Positions 55,644-64,000 of a stretch of 64,000 nt of DNA are shown in pieces. The DNA lies in assembly GCA_027186245.1 (NCBI GenBank), contig CP114499.1, positions 6,267,001-6,331,000 of the forward strand. The letters run 5' to 3'. Positions within the stretch are counted from its first letter, which is position 1, and every line of letters starts with the position of its first letter. The notes beneath the pieces are model-generated. The model was given only the letters and a program-made list of their open reading frames with translations, was not told the DNA's origin and made no database searches. The position numbers and the translations under genes were made by a program. This DNA is from Coriaria nepalensis (Eukaryota > Streptophyta > Magnoliopsida > Cucurbitales > Coriariaceae).

Positions 55644-56706
55644 TCACTCATTAAACATTTCCTCAATCATTGTATCCCTCCTTCTACTCCACATGTCTGA
55701 TGGCTCAACGGATGTAATTACATCTTAATTATTGTCACATACATTTTGTTCATGTCCTTGTGGTGGAAGTAATGTTTTGAATGGATCTGTGTCATGATTT
55801 TGCCTAACGAAGTTACGAAGCAGACAACAAACTATGATAATCCAATTTTGAACTTTGATGGGGTAATAAGAGTGCTTTCTTAAGATTGTTCAACGCATTT
55901 TAAGTAGACCAAAGCAATACTCTATGACATTCCTAAATGACGAATGACGTAGGTTATATAGCTCTTTTGCATTAGCAACCTTCTTTCCACTCACTTAGGT
56001 GGTACCGTTGTCCTCTATATGGTGCTAGGAAACCTTCACCATTTGTATAATCAACATCGCATAGGTAGTAGTACCCTCGGGAGACCTTAAAACCTTGATC
56101 ACGCTCAACTTCACTCTTTAAGACTACTATCCGCCACAAAACCCTCCCAACCATTTATGGCATATATAAATTGCATGTCGGGAGAATACACTCCTAGGAC
56201 ATTTGTAGCGATCTCACCCTTACATGACTTTTAACGAGGTTTGTCCTTGGCGGATACCCTAACATTAATATAAGTCTCATCTAATGCTCCAAGATAATTT
56301 TGCATGGTAAAATTCAATGCATTTGATTTTGGTCATGAATGTAACTTATCTAGAAATAAAAAGAAAGTAAGGCAAATACCAAATTTGGTATAACCATTTC
56401 CATCTATTGTCAGTACAATTTTCTAGAATTGGTTTCAGTCTTTTAAAAAATTCACCGTGCAAACGAATGATTGCAATGAGTACCTTTGAGAAATGACGAC
56501 TAATAGTATCATCCGAATGCCCAAATTTATGACTTACTATCATATTCTTAGCATGGGCTAGTATGAATAGGTTACTGCTACTTGTTCACCTATCGACATA
56601 TGTTATGTATGATGCAATCCACGTCTAGTGGTAAGAATATTGCATAGCTTTGTAAAAACTGGCCATATCTATTCTAGTGTGGTTCAGACATGTGCGATCC
56701 TTTGCA
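55644..56706 (-). pseudogene. PIF/Harbinger (HARBI1-like) transposase
   Basis: Minus-strand frames in order: CRTCLNHTRIDMASFYKAMQ (56700), MSIGEQVAV, MIVSHKFGHSDDTISRHFSKVLIAI (56543), then the DDE core: GALDETYINVRVSAKDKPR with the first Asp (56290), [61 protein letters not shown] with the second Asp (56080), and FRNVIEYCFGL with the Glu (near 55930). It ends at TMIEEMFNE and a stop at 55644. The three catalytic residues survive but stops (after KDKPR) and frameshifts break it. Confidence 0.85.
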
Positions 56707-57016
56707 TATATCAGGTTTAACAGTTACCTTCTCCTAGTATTAAAATCTAATGCATACTTACGACTAGACGATGCTCTCTAAATATACATCATCGGTAATA
56801 TCTCATAGTAATTGAAAATTTAGGTGACGCATAGTTAACCATTTCCGATCATATGGAAACAACAACCATGACAGTCTAGTGTCAAGTTATTCATTCTTCT
56901 TGTTTCAACAATTTAAACAAGCCATGAGAATAACTTTAATATACAATATGGGCATCAATTTCAACTTATAACATATATTAATAAACTGAAATCCATTTGG
57001 CTGCTTTTTTAAAATT

Positions 57017-57190
57017 CATGACACAGATTCAAACAGATTCAAACTTGATTCAAACAGATTCAAATGTAATCAAATAGATTCAAACTCGATTTGAACTCAT
57101 TAATTCAAATTATTCAAATAGATAGCGCTAGATAAACTAAATCCTAACCAACAATTTAGGTAGCCCTAGTTCGAATTAAATCATAACCAC
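57017..57190. repeat. diverged direct copy of 54773-54890
   Basis: Both carry CATGACACAGATTCAAAC, a series of ATTCAAACxxATT units, then AACTAAATCCTAxCCA and TAGxCCTAxTTCGAA. One copy lies upstream of ORF1, one upstream of the transposase. Confidence 0.6.
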
Positions 57191-58116
57191 AAATATCAGA
57201 AGCATAAACTTACGAAATGTGCTTGAACTGAAATACCCACTTCAGATTTGAAGCGATGTCTTCAATCTCTAGCTTGTGTCTAGTGAAAGAGAAAAAACCC
57301 ATGAGATTGCAACGGCTTATCTAAATATTTAAACATATATAAATCATTCATAAATTAACTTCTACTCAGTAAAGCATCCATTTTGAGCTACCAGCTTACT
57401 TGTTTTAAATAATATACCCAGAAACTAAAATCAATAAATGTAATTTATTTGATAAAAAAAGAAGTAATATAGATAACCATTTTGCTTAACACAAGTATTT
57501 TATTTTAACATGTAATGAATTTTCTATACTCTGTCAAACCTCATTAGGATGCTCCGCAATCACACCTCAATACTTTAGTGTCTCAAACCTTAATAAGTGA
57601 AAAAGTAGATGATTGCAAGAGTCAAGTATTTGCGACAAAATTTCTCATGAGTACAGTCAAACCTGGACATGATATGAAATGGAAAAATAAGATTTGGAAG
57701 CTGAAGATTCGAAAAACAAACATAGTCAGAGACGATAAACAACCAAACGAAATGAAGATTCGAAAACAACCAAACGAAGCAACCAACCGATGGAATAGAA
57801 ACGGACTCCAATTCTTGATTGATGAGAGTAGCTTCATGTTTTATTCCTCCATCAATTATACAATTTGATCCTCATCCTTATCTCTCGATTGAATGATGAG
57901 ACATTTGATTAATCGAATCAACTCTAGACAGTATTTTAATCAATTTTATAATGTGTTTAAGCATCTCCTGCTTTCTTTAGCACCAAGAAAAAATAATTCA
58001 GATTCCAACACTTTTTAAGTAGTATTTATTTTCTTATAACCCTCTGTAAATTTGGTACTTGATTGTTATCATTAATGTTTTCCACATTTATCTGGTCACC
58101 CCTATCTTCGTAATAG
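57191..58116. other. intergenic, 3' of Harbinger element
   Basis: No gene seen. A plus-strand ORF at 57578-57868 contains a short repeat (KQPNEMKIRKQPNEA) from a 27-bp near-duplication at 57738-57780 and no domain. Confidence 0.4.
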
Positions 58117-58119
58117 ACA

Positions 58120-58517
58120 TTAGGGCATGTTTTATTCAAATTTTTTGTGAGAATATAATGAAGGCGTTAGGGCATGTTTGATTCGATTTTTTGATGAGAA
58201 TATAATAAAAATTTAATTATATTCTACTGTTTTATTTAAATGAATGATAAAGTGAGAATAATTTTTTTTTATTTTCACTATAATAAAAATGTAATTCTTT
58301 CATTTCACTCTAAATAAGTATTTTTTTGTGGGATTCAAAATAAATATATATTTATATGAAATTTCTTTTTCGTAATTTTAAAGTTCTACTATAATACTTG
58401 GGTAATTTTTAATTTTTTTTCTTCAAATGATACGAAAAAATCACAATTCTCTTTCTCATTCTATTTTCATTTTCATTTATATTCTTCTATAAAGAAATTG
58501 AATTAAATATATCCTTA
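58120..58517. mobile_element. Tourist-like MITE, 345 bp, TSD TTA, plus an extra left end
   Basis: Element 58170-58514 flanked by TTA (58167-58169, 58515-58517). Left GGGCATGTTTGATTCGATTT; right, reverse complement, GGATATATTTAATTCAATTT. The imperfect TIR of ~35 bp and the TTA target are Harbinger/Tourist traits. Just left of it (58120-58166) a second copy of the left end, TTAGGGCATGTTTTATTCAA, lies in tandem. Confidence 0.75.
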
Positions 58518-59058
58518 AATTTTTTTTTATATTAATCAATCTATTTTAATCATATATATCAATTTTATAAATATTATATATAATTAAAATAAATCCATAT
58601 ATTATAAATACATTCAAAACTCGACGTTTCTCCGAGACATTACTTTTAAGGCGGTTACTAAATTTCCATCCACATGTAAATAGATCAGTTGGTCGGGCTC
58701 GATTACTCACTTGGCCGTACAAGTGTCACATGATTCTCTTAACAAAATGAAAGGCCCGAGAGGGTTATAACTATGTATGACATCATATAAGGATCCAAAA
58801 TTCTGTGGTCAAATCGAAAAACTGCATGCATATCTAACTTTCCCTGCCCTGGCTATCGGAAATGAAACTCTGGTAAGAACTACAAATGGTGACCGCCTGA
58901 TAGTATTTTGTACTTGAATGTATTTAGCTTCAGATCTATATCTTATATCTTAGAGATGATCGTTAGAACATACACAAAATATTTATTTATTTATTTTACC
59001 TTCAAAATAATTTTTGATTTATTATAAATTTCTTAATTATAATTATAAATATTAAATT

Positions 59059-59096
<38 letters not shown>

Positions 59097-60690
59097 TGAG
59101 AATTACCGAAATTTAAATTAAAATTTAGACCGAATTTTTGATTTTAAAAGACATATATAATTTTTATTTTTTTAGATTGAGAATTCAATTTAAATCAATA
59201 AATTAAATTGAATTCTCAATATTAATTCAAATAAAAAAATATTATATTATATCCAACCGAATTCTCAATTTTAAATTAATTAGTTTCAATTAAAATTTAT
59301 ACAATTTATATATTAATTTTATAAATTTTTATATTAATTAAAATTATTTATAAATAACTTTAAAATAATACATATTGTAGCTATTAAATCCATACGACCA
59401 AAATTATCATACATACAAATGGAATGCATAAGAACGAAACACACAACCTCAAAGATTATGATCGCTCGGATCTACTTAGACCAAGTATTCAGTTTAGCCT
59501 TTTTTTTTTTCCCTCTATATTTCTGCACAGTACTACTGCAGCTTAGCTGTACCAACTGGATGATCAACCTTCACCTCGTACGTGATAACTTACCGTCTCG
59601 TGGAAGCAATTGAATCTTAACAAACGTCAATCGATCTTCCGATCTTATCCACGATCCTTTAGACTGTAAGTAAAAGACAACTCACGTAAAGTTCAAAGAT
59701 TTCTTTTTTAAAAAAACCCAAGAAATTTTATGTTGCCACGTCAAGCTAACTGGCGATTTGATAGCGACGGTGCAACTTCCTTACCTAGTATTTCTAATAT
59801 ATATATAAGTATATATTCAATCATGATTAAGCTATGATGGTCGAGTTAGTTTGAAGGTTTTGTGTATGATTAAAAGCTAATCGATGGTCGAGTTTGAAGG
59901 TTTTGTCCATGTGGTCAATTATTGGGAGCGTAGCTTCCTTTAAATTATTTTTTAAAATCTAGAGTTGTAAATTATTATAATTTTTTTTTTGAAAATTATG
60001 TATACGATTCTTAATAAAATTTACATATATTATAAATTTTTACATTAATTTATAATTTCTATTTTGTAAGTAAATTTGAGAGAAAATTTTTTGTTTTTTA
60101 CCTTTTATACGTTATTTTATCATGATGCGTACACTTTTGGTCAAAACCATAGACTTGTGACAAAGTGGGTAAGCTATTTATGGATCCAATGAGGATTTAG
60201 CTTTCAATTTTCAATCATTAGACGGTGCAACTTCCAAAAACTTCAGCTAAGTATAATGTAACATCTGATCGAATCATATGAACTTCAATTATTTTAATTG
60301 TGTACTTAACTTGAAGTCTTATTATAAGTTAATTACTTTGTACGTTTGATTCCTTACGTAAAACGCTTGTTTAGGGACGAATCCGGAAACATGGATTACC
60401 TGATCAGTGACAGATCACTTATCAACTCATAAAGTCATCTAGAACTGGCTACAAGCAACATTAAGTTAAACAACTCTTACTTCAAAACTTGGCCACTGAC
60501 ATTAAGTTAAAAAGAAAAATGAATAGCTTGAAGTTGTACAAGATGGAACAATTAGTGAGATCTTGAGATTCATCAAAATTCACATGAACCGAGATCCAAT
60601 AATTTTAAATACCATCATTAATCCAAATTACACGTACATCAAAAAATTGGTTTGGAAACCCTAGCTTTTGATCGCTTGAAGTAATCAACT
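58518..60690. other. intergenic, AT-rich
   Basis: TA repeat at 59063-59094; AT-rich direct repeats around AATTCTCAATTTAAATTAAT at 59160-59290. No gene recognised. The end near 60550-60699 should be the MYB gene's 3' UTR. Confidence 0.45.
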
Positions 60691-60699
60691 ATGAGCTAA

Positions 60700-61456
60700 T
60701 TAAAGAGACAAAGCTAGCTCTTGTTGATATTTAGCTTGTGGAGGCAAAGGATTAGTGCTAATAGTGAGATCAAGATTCAAGTCAGGCAAGCCTGCAGGAT
60801 CATTAGAGTTATTGTCAGATACTAGTTGCTGATTATGCTTGCAATTCAGGTGGGCAGTGTCTTTTGAATCTGCAAATGAGGATGATGACGATGATGTTGT
60901 TGTGGTTTTTAATGAAGCTTGTGGGTTTTGAGTACTGAAATTTCTGGTCAACCTATGATTATTTGGATCAATACCCATTTTCATAAGCTTCATCCTTAGA
61001 TGAGAGTTCCAATGATTTTTTACTTCATTATCTGTTCGTCCAGGTAATCTCCCCGCTATTAGCGACCACCTATAAAACATGTTATGAGCATATGTCATCA
61101 TCTCATATCCGACTTTAGATATTAGAATGATCATAATTTACATTAAAAAAAAGGGTAAAATATAATTAGTCAGAGCTTTATAAAATTTACCGGTTGCCAA
61201 GGAGTGCATGAAGCTTGATAATAAGATCTTCTTCATCTTCAGCAAAATTACCTCTCTTGAGATCTGGCCGGAGATAGTTTATCCATCTGAGCCGGCAACT
61301 TTTACTGCAACGAAGAAGGCCGGCATCCCGTGCTACGTTTCTCCAGCAACCTTCACCATTTTTAAGGATGTAGTCAGTCAATCTTTGGTCTTCTTGCTTG
61401 GACCAAGCTCCTTTGTTTGTGTCTAGTTTGTTTTGATCACAGCAAGGCTTTCTCAT
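60700..61456 (-). CDS. R2R3-MYB transcriptional repressor, FaMYB1/subgroup 4 type
   Basis: Two exons, 61456-61191 and 61069-60700, joined in phase 2; 211 residues. The start MRKPCCDQN is the family's; earlier in-frame ATGs are in the leader. R2 (~14-61): [17 protein letters not shown]...[17 protein letters not shown]3 (~67-112): [38 protein letters not shown], containing the D-L-x2-K-x3-L-x6-L-x3-R motif for binding bHLH partners. [10 protein letters not shown] follows, then a Ser-rich stretch and [11 protein letters not shown], an EAR (LxLxL) repression motif. Relatives (FaMYB1, PhMYB27, VvMYBC2 group) repress flavonoid genes within MYB-bHLH-WD complexes. R2 is odd: [17 protein letters not shown] instead of the usual LPKAAGLLRCGKSC. 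No intron interrupts R2. Confidence 0.9.
61023..61043 (-). promoter_or_regulatory. predicted miR858 target site in the MYB R3 repeat
   Basis: The mRNA reads GGACGAACAGATAATGAAG over codons G-R-T-D-N-E-V. Against miR858 of locus A it has pairs at miRNA positions 2-16 with one G:U (position 8) and mismatches at 17, 20 and 21. Locus B adds one more G:U, at position 5. Inference from pairing. Confidence 0.55.
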
Positions 61457-61575
61457 TGTACTAATGGATTCCGATACGTATGTCTTATGTACTTGATTCA
61501 AAATGCCCTCAAGATTGTGGAAGTTGATGGGTTTAAACTTTAAAGTGAGCATATTGTATATAAAGTTAGAGAACA

Positions 61576-61584
61576 TATATATAG
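61576..61584 (-). promoter_or_regulatory. TATA box of MYB gene
   Basis: Minus strand CTATATATA about 120 bp upstream of the ATG at 61456. Confidence 0.45.
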
Positions 61585-61719
61585 AGTAGAGGCTTATAAT
61601 AATGTGTGAGATGTAATTGTTGTTCAATTGCATATGGAGAAGAAAGAGGACGACAACTAAGAATTGACTCTGGACTGGTTGGTTGGACGCCACGGGTAGA
61701 AGTGCAACAGCTTGCATGG

Positions 61720-64000
61720 AGACGTGTCTCCACTCACTACCACCTACTAGCCACTAGCCAGTAGCTATTTTGTAATAAATAGATACTTTTGGTAACGTAA
61801 CGGAGAATCCTTGATTAAAATTACCGTGCTAAGGTGGATTGATTGTATTATATACAATAGAGTATTAGGATACAAATTGATAAGTAATTTATAAGAAAAT
61901 AAAGATATGTACAAATCCCTTAAATAAATCAATGTAACTCACGAGGAAATTTATGGAGAATAATTATTATTTTCAACAGTAACTATATATCATCAATGTA
62001 GGTAGCTAAGAAATGTTACATTTCGATCCATATATATTATTTATCACAGTCTATATAGTTCTAATAAATCAAACTTATAAGCCTAGTACGTCTATATATG
62101 ATGAGCGCAACAGTACGTGTTTTATAAAGATGTTCTTACAAAACTAGATGTAATGGATTGCTGTGTTTCAGTGTCTTTCTAGTTCCTTCCTTTCTTGTTG
62201 ATTTGGTTGCTCAAGCATTTTGCTCTTACTTACCTCACATGTTTTGGAAGTTTGACAGATGGTTTCATGTTCTTGTTTAAACAGTATATCAACCTACGTA
62301 CAACAAACAGCCAGATCTACTAATTTTGTTGTTTAAGATTTTTGGTATATAAACCTAGTCCAAACTGTTCCAATCCTCATCCGATTTCCAGCTAGATTGA
62401 TAAGAACAAGCTAGTATATAGTCGTATATGTATTTATCCTACAAGACAAACACACTTCTTTGTCTTCCATCGTTAATTTGGAATACCTTGCTTTTTTGTC
62501 CCTTTCTTTTTTCAAGTAAATGATCACAAATAAATCACAACTACCGGGCTATTCTGAAATTTCCAATTGATAAGTAAAAAAAAAAAAACATGAGGAAGAA
62601 ATGGGCACCGGAGGGAAGGGATAGCAAGGCCAGGCACCGTCCACCCTCAATTTCTAATCACCTTTAAATTCATATTTTATATATCTATACATGTTTAGAA
62701 TTTCCATTTTTACCTATTCAAAAATTACAAATTACAAATTATACTACGTTTATATAAATTTTGTCCGTCCTAAACGAATTTTCCGGCTCTCCTGAAAATG
62801 GTGTTTGTGATGTGTCCTATAAAAACCAAGCTTACACCTCCTTCCCAAACGGTGTATGTAGTATGGTATTTATGATATATAATATAGCTACTAATGAATA
62901 ATGAGTGATGAATAATGCATGCATGTTTGTGAAGTACTGGATAAAAATGGGTGAGCCCACCATTGAAATGAGACAACAAGGCTACTTACTACTAACAACT
63001 ACTAAAGTAGTTGTATATGAGTATTAGATCTTTCTAATATCAACAATATTTATTATACAGTATGGGAGGGACAAACAAGGTGGGTCACATTTCCAATATT
63101 AACAAACAATATTTTATACAATATATGTGAGCGATAAGGTTGGTGGCCATGGCTGATGCTTATCCTTACGATCAGTACGTGATCGTTAGTTTTACCTTAA
63201 CCTTATCATCAAATTTAATGTGTGGTCTCTGCTCGAGGGACCCTTTCCCAAGTATGAACTACATCTGTACTTTCTTTTTTTTTTTCCTACAAATCTTAAA
63301 CAACGTTGTACGACCTTCTGAACATGTTGATGGGCTCGTGTTTCACGTGCATAGATTGTCCGATGAGAAAATTAGGATGGATAGGCTTAGTTTCTGTCCC
63401 TTTGGGTAGTGAAGATAATTGAGTGACAAATTTCAATGATCAATAATATTTAATAATAATAGGGGTTTTAACATATTTTATTGTATGCATAATACAACTA
63501 TTTCTACGTACTTGTTACTCCAACTATAAGTTTTAGGTGGAAGCTTGCCGAAGGTCGGTGCTTTATTAAATCAATATCAATTTAAACGTTCAAGAAATTA
63601 TTCGATCCGTGTCACCTACATAATACATAACAAGGAATCTCTCTAATTTCATCTTACCACTTTTTTCAATTAAGTGTTTGATTCAAACACTGTTGGTTAA
63701 TAATGGATAGATACAATCAGTTACAGTAATTTCAAGCTACTCTTGAAGCGTTTGGAACAACATGACCGTTTGAAAAAGTTGCAGAACTGCATTGTATGTT
63801 GTCGATCCCGTTTCTTCGTAGGGAATACGGATCTACTCCGGCCTTATGAGCTGCAATAACACCTATAGCTTCCCAATAGTTTGAAACCTTTATCTGCATA
63901 GGATATAGATGTTCTGTTTAAGCTATAACCCGAATCTTTCTTCGAAATTTGTTCATATGCATGTAACTTTTCCAAGATATAATTAGGGCATAAGAATAGA
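61720..64000. other. intergenic, upstream of MYB gene
   Basis: Promoter region of the MYB gene followed by unassigned AT-rich DNA to the window end. ORFs at 62770 (minus) and 63140 (plus) have no recognisable domain. No repeat structure found. Confidence 0.45.

Noticed and set aside
57578..57868. 96-codon plus-strand ORF with repeated KQPNE
   Set aside because: Local near-duplication of 27 bp and no family signal; overlapping ORFs on the other strand.
1..64000. tRNA or rRNA genes, CRISPR arrays, bacterial operons
   Set aside because: None seen; the sequence is plant nuclear DNA and no cloverleaf with A and B boxes was recognised.

Overview
The window is nuclear DNA from a flowering plant, almost certainly a eudicot. 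The evidence is AT-rich intergenic DNA, spliced genes with GT..AG introns, plant-only families (FAB1-type lipid kinase, U-box/ARM E3 ligase, PADRE/DUF4228 protein, PPR protein, R2R3-MYB), Copia, Gypsy, LINE, hAT and Harbinger debris, and two microRNA858 loci. I cannot name the species.

Layout. 0-1.1 kb: a short extensin-like cell-wall protein gene (minus strand). 1.9-2.6 kb: a LINE fragment. 3.0-12.8 kb: a decayed Copia element on the minus strand, split by a younger LTR element on the plus strand (4235-9688, TSD tttgt) that keeps gag but has lost nearly all of pol. 12.9-17.7 kb: two tandem MIR858 loci on the minus strand, each a very long foldback whose arms descend from an R2R3-MYB gene. 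20.6-20.9 kb: a small secreted, proline-rich peptide precursor. 21.2-27.6 kb: LINE tail, hAT-like scrap and AT-rich foldback repeats. 27.6-35.2 kb: a FAB1C-like phosphatidylinositol-3-phosphate 5-kinase gene; its 11 coding exons join in frame to 1709 codons plus stop. 35.6-38.4 kb: a frameshifted PPR pseudogene. 39.0-40.7 kb: a two-exon PADRE/DUF4228 gene. 42.4-45.0 kb: a Gypsy chromovirus 3' part joined head to tail to a Copia gag, with one ORF crossing the junction. 45.3-45.7 kb: a small hAT element. 46.5-49.7 kb: a PUB10/PUB11-like U-box ligase gene with one GC-AG intron. 51.4-52.0 kb: a TIR foldback element. 52.7-53.1 kb: an aspartic protease remnant. 53.5-56.7 kb: a decayed PIF/Harbinger transposon with its Myb-like ORF and HARBI1 transposase. 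58.2-58.5 kb: a Tourist-like MITE. 60.7-61.5 kb: an R2R3-MYB repressor of FaMYB1 type with an EAR motif.

How the parts may work together. The most interesting element is regulatory. The MIR858 loci sit about 43 kb from a MYB gene that carries a plausible miR858 site in its R3 repeat. miR858 is known to target flavonoid-type R2R3-MYBs, so the window holds both a small-RNA repressor of MYBs and a MYB repressor. The FAB1, PUB and PADRE genes are ordinary housekeeping or signalling genes with no evident link to each other.
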